Below are positions 7,117 through 14,063 of a DNA stretch of 16,979 nucleotides, piece after piece; positions within the stretch are counted from its first letter, which is position 1, and each line of letters opens with the position of its first letter. A model generated the notes under the pieces. That model ran no database searches, was not told where the DNA came from, and saw only the letters and a list, made by a program, of their open reading frames with translations. Origin of the DNA: Paracoccaceae bacterium. Lineage in GTDB: Bacteria; Pseudomonadota; Alphaproteobacteria; Rhodobacterales; Rhodobacteraceae. The stretch covers positions 1-16,979 of the forward strand of contig SKUV01000403.1 of NCBI GenBank assembly GCA_007129775.1, read 5' to 3'. Both the position numbers and the translations under genes were made by a program.

Positions 7117-7806
7117 TCAGGGGGTGGCGGCGGGGCGGTAGGGAACACGCGTGGTGGTCACGATGGGCAGCGGCGCCATTCCGGCGATGGCATCCGGGGT
7201 GAATTCATGGTGCAGCAGCAACGGGCCCGGGTTGGCGGGATCGCCCGAGCCCCCGATAACCGAAATCCGCAGCGCGCCGTTGTCGGACTCGCGCAGCGCG
7301 ACGGGCAGGTCCAGCACCGGCTTCAGATCCGACACCGCGATGTCGCCAGAGACCGTGCAGGTCGCACCGCTGCGGTTGCCGACAAAATCGGTGATGCGCC
7401 CGAAGCCGAAGCCGCCCGGCAGCGTGAACCAGTGATCGGCGTCGGTGTCGGCGTCGATCCATATCAGCAGGAAGTCGATCTTGTCGGCGACATCCCCGGC
7501 GGCTTCGTCCGGGGTGAGGTCGCCGAACCAATGCGCCCCGTGCATGGCCGCCACCTCCATCGGGGCATGGGCGCGGGCGGCGGCCAGCCGGTCGGCGGGA
7601 TCGAGCGGTTGCCACCCCGCCGCGACAAGCGCATCGCGCCGGGCGGCAAAGTCGCGCCGCGTGTCGAGGCAGGCCAGCAAGCCATCCCGCAGTTCGGGCA
7701 GCAGCCCGGCCCGGGCGGGACCGGGCATCGCGAGGCCCAGCGACAGCAGCACGGCACCGCCCGCAAGGGTCGCGCCCGCCGTTGCCCGCACCTGCGCCAT
7801 CGCCAT
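7117..7806 (-). CDS. Secreted (periplasmic) protein of unknown function in the suc-odh operon
   Basis: A 229-residue protein I cannot assign. The N-terminus is a clear Sec signal peptide: a short basic start, a hydrophobic core (about 10-26) and a probable ARA cleavage site at 31-33. The mature part has just two cysteines (Cys46 and Cys150), able to form a disulfide in the periplasm, and ends in a proline/threonine-rich tail. There are no membrane helices beyond the signal and no lipobox. The first ATG at 7806 is 12 bp after the sucD stop. The ATG at 7800 has a better-placed G-rich ribosome site and may be the true start. A secreted product between two cytoplasmic TCA enzymes is odd; gene order suggests co-transcription, not a shared pathway. 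It might be only lineage-specific cargo. Confidence 0.75.
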   Translation of the reverse strand: MAMAQVRATAGATLAGGAVLLSLGLAMPGPARAGLLPELRDGLLACLDTRRDFAARRDALVAAGWQPLDPADRLAAARAHAPMEVAAMHGAHWFGDLTPDEAAGDVADKIDFLLIWIDADTDADHWFTLPGGFGFGRITDFVGNRSGATCTVSGDIAVSDLKPVLDLPVALRESDNGALRISVIGGSGDPANPGPLLLHHEFTPDAIAGMAPLPIVTTTRVPYRPAATP

Positions 7807-7818
7807 GCCCCCGCTGCC

Positions 7819-8700
7819 CTAGCCGATCGCCTTCAGCACCGCCTCGCCCAGCGTGGCGGGGCTGTCGGCGACGACGATACCGGCCGATTTCATCGCCTCG
7901 ATCTTGCTTTCCGCATCGCCCTTGCCGCCGGCAACGATGGCGCCGGCATGGCCCATCCGGCGGCCCGGCGGCGCGGTGCGCCCGGCGATGAAGCCGGCGG
8001 TGGGCTTGGAGCGCCCGCGCTTTGCCTCGTCCTTGAGGAATTGCGCGGCCTCTTCCTCGGCCGAGCCGCCGATCTCGCCGATCATGATGATCGAGGTGGT
8101 TTCAGGGTCGGCCAGAAACATCTCCAGCACGTCGATATGTTCGGTCCCCTTGATCGGGTCGCCGCCGATGCCGACGGCGGTGGATTGCCCCAGCCCGCTG
8201 TCGGAGGTCTGCTTGACCGCCTCATAGGTCAGCGTGCCCGAACGCGACACCACGCCGACCGATCCGCGCTTGTGGATATGGCCGGGCATGATGCCGATCT
8301 TGCAGGCGTCGGGCGTGATCACCCCGGGGCAGTTCGGCCCGATCAGCCGGCTGTTGGAGCCTTCGAGCGCGCGTTTGACCTTCATCATGTCCAGAACCGG
8401 GATGCCCTCGGTGATGCAGATGATCAGTTCCATCCCGGCGTCGATCGCCTCCAGGATCGAATCGGCGGCGAAGGGGGGCGGGACGTAGATCACGCTGGCA
8501 TTGGCCTCGGTCTTCGCCTTCGCCTCGTGGACGGAGTTGAAGACAGGCAGGTTCAGATGCGTGGCGCCGCCCTTGCCCGGGGTGACGCCCCCGACCATCT
8601 TCGTGCCGTAGGCGATGGCCTGTTCGGAATGGAAGGTGCCCTGGCTGCCGGTGAAGCCCTGACAGATTACACGGGTGTTTTCGTCGACGAGAATGGCCAT
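7819..8700 (-). CDS. sucD: Succinyl-CoA synthetase alpha subunit (ADP/GDP-forming)
   Basis: Alpha subunit of succinate-CoA ligase, which makes nucleoside triphosphate while converting succinyl-CoA to succinate; cytoplasmic. It has 293 residues, the usual length. The N-terminal CoA-binding Rossmann domain contains ICQGFTGSQGTFH (12-24). GPNCPG lies at 121-126, the family signature begins SRSGTLTYE (about 152-160), and the phosphorylated active-site histidine is His251 in GRRMGHAGAI. It follows sucC by 37 bp and has a near-perfect Shine-Dalgarno sequence. The stop is TAG. It works as a heteromer with SucC, encoded just upstream. Confidence 0.97.
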   Translation of the reverse strand: MAILVDENTRVICQGFTGSQGTFHSEQAIAYGTKMVGGVTPGKGGATHLNLPVFNSVHEAKAKTEANASVIYVPPPFAADSILEAIDAGMELIICITEGIPVLDMMKVKRALEGSNSRLIGPNCPGVITPDACKIGIMPGHIHKRGSVGVVSRSGTLTYEAVKQTSDSGLGQSTAVGIGGDPIKGTEHIDVLEMFLADPETTSIIMIGEIGGSAEEEAAQFLKDEAKRGRSKPTAGFIAGRTAPPGRRMGHAGAIVAGGKGDAESKIEAMKSAGIVVADSPATLGEAVLKAIG

Positions 8701-8705
8701 TCGGG

Positions 8706-8712
8706 CCTCCTT
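8706..8712 (-). promoter_or_regulatory. Strong sucD ribosome binding site
   Basis: AAGGAGG on the minus strand, 5 bases before the sucD ATG. It is a full match to the anti-Shine-Dalgarno core and stronger than the site before sucC, whose start is GTG. The difference may help balance subunit output. Confidence 0.65.
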
Positions 8713-8737
8713 GGAAATCTTCTTGCGGCGGCGGGGC

Positions 8738-9931
8738 TCAGCCCTTGACGGCCTTGACGATCTTCTGCGCGGCGTCCGACAGGTTGTCGGCGGCGATTAC
8801 ATCGAGGCCGGAGGAGTTGATGATCTCCTTGCCCTTTTCGACATTCGTGCCTTCGAGCCGGACCACCAGAGGCACCTGCAGACCCACTTCCTTGACCGCG
8901 GCGATCACCCCTTCGGCGATGATGTCGCAGCGCATGATGCCGCCGAAGATGTTGACGAGGATGCCTTTGACGTTCGCATCCGAGGTGATGATCTTGAACG
9001 CCTCGGTCACCTTGTCCTTGCTGGCCCCGCCGCCCACGTCGAGAAAGTTCGCGGGCTCGGCTCCGTAGAGCTTGATGATGTCCATCGTCGCCATGGCAAG
9101 GCCCGCGCCGTTGACCATGCAGCCGATCTCTCCATCCAGCGCGATGTAGTTGAGATCGAATTTCGAGGCCGCGAGTTCCTTGGGGTCTTCCTCGGATTCA
9201 TCGCGCAGCGCGAGGATGTCGGGCTGGCGGTAAAGGGCGTTGGAATCGAAGCCCATCTTGGCGTCGAGGCATTTCAGATCGCCGGCCTCGGTCACGATCA
9301 GGGGGTTGATCTCGACCATCTCGGCGTCGCGTTCGACGAAGAGCTTGTAGAGTTTGTTCACCAGATCGACGCATTGCTTGACCTGCTTGCCCTCTAGCCC
9401 CAGTGCGAAGGCGACGCGGCGGCCGTGAAAGCCCTGAATGCCCGCGGCCGGATCAATGCTGAACGACAGGATCTTGTCGGGCGTGCTGGCGGCGACCTCT
9501 TCGATATCCATGCCGCCTTCGGTCGAAACGACGAAACTGATGCGGCTCGTCTGACGGTCCACCAGCAGCGCGAGGTAAAGCTCGCGCGCGATGTCGGAAC
9601 CGTCTTCGATATAGATGCGGCCCACGGTCTTGCCGGCGGGGCCGGTCTGATGGGTGACCAGCGTGCGGCCTAGCATCGCGGCAGCGTGGTTCGCGGCCTC
9701 TTCCACCGATTTGGCGATGCGCACGCCGCCCTTGTCACCGGCCGAGGGTTCGACGAACCGGCCCTTGCCGCGGCCGCCGGCGTGAATCTGGGCCTTGACC
9801 ACCCAGAGCGGGCCGTCCATCTCGCCCGCGGCGGATTTGGCCTCGTCGGCCTTGAAGACGACGCGGCCATCGGAGACCGGCACGCCATAGCTGCGCAGCA
9901 GGGCTTTTGCCTGGTATTCATGGATGTTCAC
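8738..9931 (-). CDS. sucC: Succinyl-CoA synthetase beta subunit
   Basis: Nucleotide-binding beta subunit of succinate-CoA ligase; partner of SucD. It has 397 residues. The N-terminal ATP-grasp domain is evident from MNIHEYQAKALL, VVKAQIHAGGRGKGR (44-58) and VEINPLIVTEAGDLKCLDAKM (206-226), with the Mg2+/nucleotide residues Asn209 and Asp223. The C-terminal flavodoxin-like domain has GAGLAMATMD and NIFGGIMRCD (327-336). The start codon is GTG (9931-9929), supported because the protein begins exactly at the conserved MNIHEYQ; a GGGA ribosome site lies about 9 bases upstream. It is the first gene of the suc-odh run and lies 158 bp after mdh, a gap holding a strong palindromic operator, so it probably has its own promoter even if mdh transcripts read through. 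Confidence 0.97.
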   Translation of the reverse strand: MNIHEYQAKALLRSYGVPVSDGRVVFKADEAKSAAGEMDGPLWVVKAQIHAGGRGKGRFVEPSAGDKGGVRIAKSVEEAANHAAAMLGRTLVTHQTGPAGKTVGRIYIEDGSDIARELYLALLVDRQTSRISFVVSTEGGMDIEEVAASTPDKILSFSIDPAAGIQGFHGRRVAFALGLEGKQVKQCVDLVNKLYKLFVERDAEMVEINPLIVTEAGDLKCLDAKMGFDSNALYRQPDILALRDESEEDPKELAASKFDLNYIALDGEIGCMVNGAGLAMATMDIIKLYGAEPANFLDVGGGASKDKVTEAFKIITSDANVKGILVNIFGGIMRCDIIAEGVIAAVKEVGLQVPLVVRLEGTNVEKGKEIINSSGLDVIAADNLSDAAQKIVKAVKG

Positions 9932-10012
9932 GAAACTGTCCCGTCGTTTTGGTTGCGTTGCCGGGGTGATGGCACAGCAACGGGCGGAAAAAAACGGGTT
10001 TTCGTGAGAACA

Positions 10013-10038
10013 GGCGGATTTCCGATCAGAAAACCGCC
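10013..10038 (-). terminator. Hairpin after mdh (weak terminator or leader structure of sucC)
   Basis: A 26-bp imperfect inverted repeat, GGCGG...CCGCC, in which 11 of 13 base pairs match, with a small central GATC. On the minus strand it lies after mdh and before sucC. The T-run expected of an intrinsic terminator does not follow directly; seven T's occur about 17 bases further on. It could end mdh transcripts inefficiently, protect their 3' end, or be part of the sucC leader. It directly abuts the operator at 10039-10073. Confidence 0.35.
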
Positions 10039-10073
10039 TTTGTGATCACGCACTTTTCGCGCGTGATCACAAA
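10039..10073. promoter_or_regulatory. Perfect palindromic operator with paired GTGATCAC octamers (mdh-sucC gap)
   Basis: Thirteen-base arms, TTTGTGATCACGC at 10039-10051 and GCGTGATCACAAA at 10061-10073, are exact inverted repeats around a 9-base centre. Each arm contains the self-complementary octamer GTGATCAC (10042-10049 and 10063-10070), and the octamers start 21 bp apart, about two helical turns. This fits two regulator dimers binding side by side on one DNA face. The same architecture recurs before sdhC at 15318-15352. Distance to the sucC start is about 110-140 bases. Confidence 0.7.
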
Positions 10074-10089
10074 TCGCCGCAGCGCGTCG

Positions 10090-11052
10090 TCAGGCCAGCG
10101 TGCTGTCGATTCCCTTGCAGGCGTCGACGAGGCCGCGCACCGCCTCGACCGATTTGTCGAACATTGCCTGTTCGTCCTTGGCCAGCTTGATGTCGATGAC
10201 CTTTTCGATGCCGCCGGCGCCGATCACCGTGGGCACGCCCACATACATGCCCTTCAGGCCGAATTCGCCGTCGCACCATGCGGCGCAGGGCAGCACGCGT
10301 TTCTGATCCTTCAGATAGGCCTCGGCCATCTCGATGGCGCTGGTCGCCGGGGCGTAATAGGCCGAACCGGTTTTCAGCAGGCCCACGATCTCGGCGCCGC
10401 CGTCGCGGGTGCGCTGCACGATCGCGTCGAGCCGGTCCTGCGTGGTCCAGCCCATCGCCACAAGATCGGGCAACGGGATGCCGGCGACGGTGGAGTAGCG
10501 CACAAGCGGCACCATCGTGTCGCCATGCCCGCCCAGCACGAAGGCGCTGACATCGCGCATGGAAACGCCGAATTCCACCGACAGGAAGTGCCGGAACCGC
10601 GCGCTGTCCAGCACGCCGGCCATGCCCACCACCTTTTCATGGGGCAGGCCCGAAAACTCGCGCAGCGCCCAGACCATCGCATCAAGCGGGTTGGTGATGC
10701 AGATCACGAAGGCATCGGGGGCATGGGCCTTGATGCCTTCGCCCACGGCCTTCATCACCTTGAGGTTGATGCCCAGCAGATCGTCGCGGCTCATCCCCGG
10801 TTTGCGGGGCACACCGGCGGTGACGATGCAGACCGAAGCGCCGGCGATATCGGCGTAATCGGTGGTGCCCTTGAGATTGGCGTCGAAGCCTTCCGAGGGG
10901 CCGGATTCGGCGATGTCGAGGGCCTTGCCCTGCGGCGTGCCGTCAGCGATGTCGAACAGGACGATGTCACCGAGTTCCTTGATCGCGGCGAGATGGGCGA
11001 GCGTGCCGCCGATCTGCCCGGCGCCGATAAGCGCGATCGTGGGTCTGGCCAT
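10090..11052 (-). CDS. mdh: Malate dehydrogenase (NAD-dependent)
   Basis: Oxidises L-malate to oxaloacetate with NAD+ in the TCA cycle; cytoplasmic. It has 320 residues and is of the LDH-like type common in alphaproteobacteria. The Rossmann motif GAGQIGG is at 10-16, with Asp34 ending the second strand (VLFDIADG), as expected for NAD rather than NADP. The mobile loop VPRKPGMSRDDLLGIN supplies the substrate arginines (Arg83, Arg89). CITNPLDAM, then GVLDSARFR (Asp149, Arg152) and GGHGDTMVP with catalytic His176 complete the active site. The start at 11052 has GGAGA about 8 bases upstream. It is divergent from the TSUP gene across 158 bp and is followed by the operator-bearing gap before sucC. 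Confidence 0.97.
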   Translation of the reverse strand: MARPTIALIGAGQIGGTLAHLAAIKELGDIVLFDIADGTPQGKALDIAESGPSEGFDANLKGTTDYADIAGASVCIVTAGVPRKPGMSRDDLLGINLKVMKAVGEGIKAHAPDAFVICITNPLDAMVWALREFSGLPHEKVVGMAGVLDSARFRHFLSVEFGVSMRDVSAFVLGGHGDTMVPLVRYSTVAGIPLPDLVAMGWTTQDRLDAIVQRTRDGGAEIVGLLKTGSAYYAPATSAIEMAEAYLKDQKRVLPCAAWCDGEFGLKGMYVGVPTVIGAGGIEKVIDIKLAKDEQAMFDKSVEAVRGLVDACKGIDSTLA

Positions 11053-11210
11053 GTGGATAGTCTCCGGTCGGTTGTTGACGGCGCGTGCCTAGTGCGTTGC
11101 GGGCCCCCGCGCAAGGGCGCAGCGCCGGCCGGGGCCGCGGCGCGGGGCTGTCCATTCGCGCAGCGATGGGATAAGGCGACGATCTGGCAACGATTTTCGA
11201 CGGGGGCGGG
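11053..11210. promoter_or_regulatory. Divergent promoter region between mdh and the TSUP gene
   Basis: 158 bp must carry the promoters of both mdh (leftward) and the transporter gene (rightward). The half near mdh is of moderate GC. The centre, about 11100-11155, is extremely GC-rich with overlapping small inverted repeats. I see no sequence I would call a clear -35/-10 pair on either strand. The GTGATCAC operator found in the neighbouring gap is absent here. Confidence 0.45.
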
Positions 11211-11963
11211 GTGAGCTTCGATCTGCTGTTCTTCGCCTTCGCGATCCCGGCGGTGCTGTTCGCCGGGGTGTCGAAGGGGGGGTTCGGAAACGGCGCGGCC
11301 TTTGCGGCGACCCCGATTCTCGCGCAGATCCTCGACCCGGCGCTGGCGCTGGCGGTGATGCTGCCGCTGCTGATGATGATGGATGTGGCCGCCGTGCCAG
11401 TCTACTGGCGAAAGTGGCACGGGCGCGCGGTGGCTGTCCTGCTGATGGGGGCGGTGCCGGGTATCGTTCTGGCCGGTGCGGTCTACAGCTTTACCGACCC
11501 CGATGTCTTCCGCCTTCTGATCGGGGTGATGGCGCTGGGCTTCGTCGCCTACCAGGCCGTGCGCCGGGCGGGCTGGCTGCGGATCGGGGCCACGCGCTTT
11601 TCCGGCGTGAAGGGCACGGTCGCGGGGCTGGTCGCGGGGTTCACGAGCTTCATCAGCCATGCCGGCGGGCCGCCGGTGGCGATGTTCCTGCTGCCGCTGG
11701 GCCTGGACAGGACCACCTATCAGGCGACCACAGTTCTGTTTTTCTGGGCGGTCAACCTGATCAAGCTGTTGCCCTATGTCCTGCTGGGGTTCTTTACCGC
11801 GCAGACGCTGCTGGCCAACCTGATCCTTGCGCCGCTGGCGTTTCTGGGGGTCTATATCGGGGTGCGGGCGCATCGGGTGATGTCCGAAGGGCTTTATTTC
11901 GGCATCACCTATGTGGTGCTGACGGTCAGCGGTGCGCGGCTGATCTGGATGGCGCTGACCTGA
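11211..11963 (+). CDS. TauE/SafE (TSUP) family membrane transporter
   Basis: A 250-residue polytopic inner-membrane protein of the TauE/SafE/TSUP family, whose characterised members move small organosulfur or sulfite-type anions. Hydrophobic stretches suggest seven or eight transmembrane helices. The two internally related halves each begin with a glycine-rich signature: AGVSKGGFGNGAA near residue 18, and AGFTSFISHAGGPPVAMFLLP near residue 142. The start is GTG at 11211 after a G-rich ribosome site; the protein begins at the first helix as expected. It is divergent from mdh and convergent with the next gene. Nothing in the sequence identifies the substrate; with mdh and malyl-CoA genes around it an organic acid is conceivable, but that is only context. 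Confidence 0.88.
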   Translation: MSFDLLFFAFAIPAVLFAGVSKGGFGNGAAFAATPILAQILDPALALAVMLPLLMMMDVAAVPVYWRKWHGRAVAVLLMGAVPGIVLAGAVYSFTDPDVFRLLIGVMALGFVAYQAVRRAGWLRIGATRFSGVKGTVAGLVAGFTSFISHAGGPPVAMFLLPLGLDRTTYQATTVLFFWAVNLIKLLPYVLLGFFTAQTLLANLILAPLAFLGVYIGVRAHRVMSEGLYFGITYVVLTVSGARLIWMALT

Positions 11964-11966
11964 GGC

Positions 11967-11978
11967 GCCCGCGCGGGC
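11967..11978. terminator. GC palindrome between convergent genes
   Basis: GCCCGCGCGGGC is a perfect 12-bp palindrome in the 18-bp gap between the stop codons of the TSUP gene and the convergent small secreted-protein gene. A second small repeat (GGCCGG twice) follows. It has no loop and no T-run, so it is only a weak candidate for a shared transcription end. Confidence 0.25.
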
Positions 11979-11981
11979 CGG

Positions 11982-12305
11982 TCAGGCCGGTGTGCCGAGG
12001 CTGGGCAGCGCGGCTTCCATGTTCTCGAATCCGTGGCCGGAGGCGAGAAGGCAGGTCATCCCGCTGGCCAGCGTCACCGTGATCGTCCAGTTTCCGGTTT
12101 CGGACGACGCGAACACCTCCACCACCGCGTTGGAATGGGCGAGCCCCATGGACCGGCGCGTTTCGCCAAAGCGGTTTTCCAGCATGTCGAGCGCCCGCTC
12201 CCGTTCGAGGCAGCGCAATTGCTGCGCCTGCGCCTGTGCGGGCGTGGCTGCGGGCAGCGTGGCGAAAAGGCTCACGGTCAGGGCGGCGGCGAGTATCTGT
12301 TTCAT
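11982..12305 (-). CDS. Small secreted protein of unknown function
   Basis: A 107-residue protein. Residues 1 to about 26 form a Sec signal peptide (MKQ, hydrophobic core, AQA-type cleavage site). The mature 80 residues hold two cysteines (Cys32 near the N-terminus, Cys85 in GMTCLLASG), probably disulfide-bonded. An arginine/glutamate-rich helix (about 33-52) is followed by a beta-rich stretch (WTITVTLASGMTCLLASG). The layout resembles small periplasmic proteins that I recall as frequent and mostly unnamed in alphaproteobacteria. It starts at the ATG at 12305; its stop lies 18 bp from the stop of the convergent transporter gene. It stands alone, with its promoter in the gene-free stretch to its right. 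No function can be inferred. Confidence 0.7.
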   Translation of the reverse strand: MKQILAAALTVSLFATLPAATPAQAQAQQLRCLERERALDMLENRFGETRRSMGLAHSNAVVEVFASSETGNWTITVTLASGMTCLLASGHGFENMEAALPSLGTPA

Positions 12306-12602
12306 GCGGGCAAGCCTTTGCTGCGGGCCCGGCGGCGCGGCCCGTCAGGCGGCGCGGCGGCACCCTCTGACTGGACACGCCGGCCCGGACGGGTGCGGCA
12401 GGCCCAAGGCTGCGCCGAAGATGGCAAAGAAACCGTTAACGCAACGGACTCGAGCGGCGGTCTCGAGGGGGCGGACTCGACGGGGCGGACCCAAAAGGGC
12501 GGCTCCGGCCCGGAAGCGCCGCGCGCTGCAGCGCAGAAATCGTGCTTGCGGATCGCTGCGAAGATATGGTCTGACACGAAACAATCTTGCGAGGAGAGAA
12601 TC
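12306..12602. other. 297-bp gene-free stretch before the malyl-CoA thioesterase gene
   Basis: I find no recognisable gene here. It must hold the leftward promoter of the small secreted protein and the rightward promoter of the mcl2-mch operon. Visible structure: GGCGGCGCGG repeated at 12331-12340 and 12348-12357; an inverted repeat GGGCC/GGCCC (12325-12343); a palindrome CGTTAACG at 12434-12441 within a CCGTT-N5-AACGG repeat; CGGACTCGA repeated at 12445-12453 and 12472-12480; and an inverted GCAGCG/CGCTGC pair (12528-12559). The ribosome site AGGAGAG (12592-12598) serves the next gene. No clear -35/-10 pair was found. Confidence 0.5.
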
Positions 12603-13475
12603 ATGGATGCCCGACCCTACCGCTCTGTCCTCTATATTCCGGGCTCGAAGGCGCGGGCGCTGGAAAAGGCCGCCGGCCTTGCCTGTGACGCGATCATCTT
12701 CGATCTGGAGGATGCGGTCGCGGTGACGGAAAAGGCCTCGGCGCGGGCGCTTCTGGCCGAAACGCTGGCGCGGACGGAGTACGGGCCGCGCGCGAAACTG
12801 CTGAGGATCAACGATCTGGCAAGCGACTGGGGCCGGGCCGATCTGGAGGTGCTGGCCGAAACGGGCCCCGAGGCGATCCTGCTGCCCAAGGTGGGCAGTG
12901 CCGCCGATGTGGAGGCGCTGGCGCGGTTTCTGGATGCCCGGCCCGCGACGGCCGAGACGCGGATATGGGCCATGATGGAGACCCCGCAAGGCGTGCAGAA
13001 CGCACCGGCCATTGCACGGGCGCCCCGGATGGCGGGCTTCGTGATGGGCACGAACGATCTGGCCAAGGAACTGGGCGCGCGCTTTCGCCCCGACCGGCTG
13101 CCGCTGATGCTGGCGTTGCAGGCCTGTCTGATGGCCGCCCGCGGCGCCGGGATCGTGGCGGTGGATGGTGTCTTCAACGCCTTTCGTGACGAAGATGGCT
13201 TGCGGGCCGAATGCGAACAGGGCCGCGATCTGGGATTTGACGGCAAATCGCTGATCCATCCCGCCCAGATCGATACCGCCAATGCGGTCTTCGCCCCGGC
13301 GCCGGAGGAACTGGACCTCGCCCGCCGCCAGATCGCCGCATGGCAGGAGGCCACGGAGCGGGGCGAGGGGGTCGCCGTGGTGGATGGCAGGATCGTCGAA
13401 AACCTGCATATTGAAACCGCCCGGCGCCAGATCGCCCGGGCCGAGGCAATTGCACGGCTGAAGGAGGCGATGTGA
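12603..13475 (+). CDS. mcl2: CitE/HpcH-family enzyme, probable (3S)-malyl-CoA thioesterase (Mcl2)
   Basis: A 290-residue protein of the HpcH/HpaI aldolase - citrate lyase beta superfamily (TIM barrel, Mg2+-dependent). Visible motifs are YIPGSKARALEKA (11-23), IFDLEDAV (32-39), the substrate arginine in LLRIND (Arg68), LLPKVGSA (93-100), the metal-binding glutamate in MMETPQG (Glu126), MGTNDLAKELG (148-158) and GFDGKSLIHPAQI (211-223). Its length and its neighbour mch match the R. sphaeroides protein known as Mcl2. That protein hydrolyses (3S)-malyl-CoA to malate and CoA in the ethylmalonyl-CoA pathway; the true malyl-CoA lyase Mcl1 is longer. A lyase activity cannot be excluded from sequence alone. 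The ATG at 12603 has AGGAGAG just upstream; the open frame continues upstream but with no family similarity. It is the first gene of a four-gene operon. Confidence 0.82.
   Translation: MDARPYRSVLYIPGSKARALEKAAGLACDAIIFDLEDAVAVTEKASARALLAETLARTEYGPRAKLLRINDLASDWGRADLEVLAETGPEAILLPKVGSAADVEALARFLDARPATAETRIWAMMETPQGVQNAPAIARAPRMAGFVMGTNDLAKELGARFRPDRLPLMLALQACLMAARGAGIVAVDGVFNAFRDEDGLRAECEQGRDLGFDGKSLIHPAQIDTANAVFAPAPEELDLARRQIAAWQEATERGEGVAVVDGRIVENLHIETARRQIARAEAIARLKEAM
13461..13467 (+). promoter_or_regulatory. Ribosome site of the NnrU-like gene inside the end of mcl2
   Basis: AAGGAGG, 9 bases before the ATG at 13477, lies within the last codons of mcl2. Stop and start are separated by a single base, so translational coupling is likely. 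Confidence 0.6.
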
Positions 13476-13476
13476 C

Positions 13477-14052
13477 ATGGCAGGCTTGATCATTCTGGCG
13501 CTGGGCGTGGGGTTGTGGGTCGTGGCCCATATGTTCAAGCGCCTCGCGCCGGCGCAGCGCGCCGCTTTGACCCGCGCGATGGGCGAGGGGTCAAAGGGCA
13601 TCTTCGCCCTTCTGATCGTCGCCTCGATCGTGTTGATGGTGATCGGCTATCAGCGGGCGGAGCTGATCTGGCTGTGGTTTCCGCAGGTCTGGTTCGGGCA
13701 TCTCAACAACCTGCTGGTGCTGGTCGCCTTCTACGTCTACGGCATCGGCATGGCGCGCGGGGTGTTGTCGACCAAGGTGCGCCATCCGCAATTGTGGGGC
13801 ACCTTCATCTGGGCCGCGGCGCATTTGCTGGTAAAGGGGCATCTGGCGGGACTGATCCTGTTCGGCGGGCTTGCCGTCTGGGCGCTGGCCGCCATTGCGG
13901 CGATCAACGCGCAGGATGGTGGCTGGTCGCCGAAACCGGCCAAGGGCGGCTGGATGCGCGATCTGGTGGCCGTGCCGATCGTGCTGGTGGTCTATGCCAT
14001 CGTTGGGGCCATTCACACATGGCTGGGCGTCAACCCGTTCGGCGGGCTGTGA
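13477..14052 (+). CDS. NnrU-family membrane protein
   Basis: A 191-residue inner-membrane protein with about five hydrophobic helices (near residues 2-18, 42-58, 75-90, 107-142 as one or two spans, and 166-184). The pattern with conserved histidines (WVVAHMFKRL at 14-23; WFGHLNN at 72-78; KVRHPQLWGTFIWAAAHLL at 99-117) is typical of the NnrU family, which is related to isoprenylcysteine methyltransferase-like and MAPEG-like membrane proteins. NnrU was named from a denitrification locus, but no denitrification genes are present here and its biochemical role is unknown. It lies 1 bp after mcl2 and 11 bp before the DUF1737 gene, so it is co-transcribed with the ethylmalonyl-CoA pathway genes. 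The histidine pattern could allow heme or metal binding; that is inference. Confidence 0.82.
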   Translation: MAGLIILALGVGLWVVAHMFKRLAPAQRAALTRAMGEGSKGIFALLIVASIVLMVIGYQRAELIWLWFPQVWFGHLNNLLVLVAFYVYGIGMARGVLSTKVRHPQLWGTFIWAAAHLLVKGHLAGLILFGGLAVWALAAIAAINAQDGGWSPKPAKGGWMRDLVAVPIVLVVYAIVGAIHTWLGVNPFGGL

Positions 14053-14063
14053 GGGGGCGCGGG

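Noticed and set aside
7077..7148. 24-residue N-terminal extension of odhA
   Set aside because: Proline-rich, overlaps the preceding gene and is absent from the usual family start; the ATG at 7076 is better placed.
8315..8322. A third GTGATCAC octamer
   Set aside because: It lies inside sucD, coding the conserved GVITPD segment, has GC flanks instead of TT/AAA, and has no partner 21 bp away. It is explained by protein coding.
7021..8748. Long plus-strand open frame opposite the secreted-protein gene and sucD
   Set aside because: Runs across two real genes and their gap on the other strand; no recognisable domain.
10042..11214. Plus-strand open frame opposite mdh that starts inside the operator
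   Set aside because: Mirror of mdh; the start codon falls in the palindrome, with no ribosome site.
12033..12602. In-frame upstream extension of mcl2 (about 190 codons)
   Set aside because: It overlaps the small secreted-protein gene on the other strand, is not like the family, and the ATG at 12603 has a good ribosome site and gives the family length.
12421..12602. Very basic open frame starting at the ATG at 12421 (MAKKPLTQRTR...)
   Set aside because: Arginine-rich because of GC-rich repeats; no ribosome site, and the frame runs on into mcl2 without a stop. I could not support it as a gene.
12345..13601. Minus-strand open frame opposite mcl2
   Set aside because: Antisense of a gene with all superfamily motifs; the product is low-complexity and basic.
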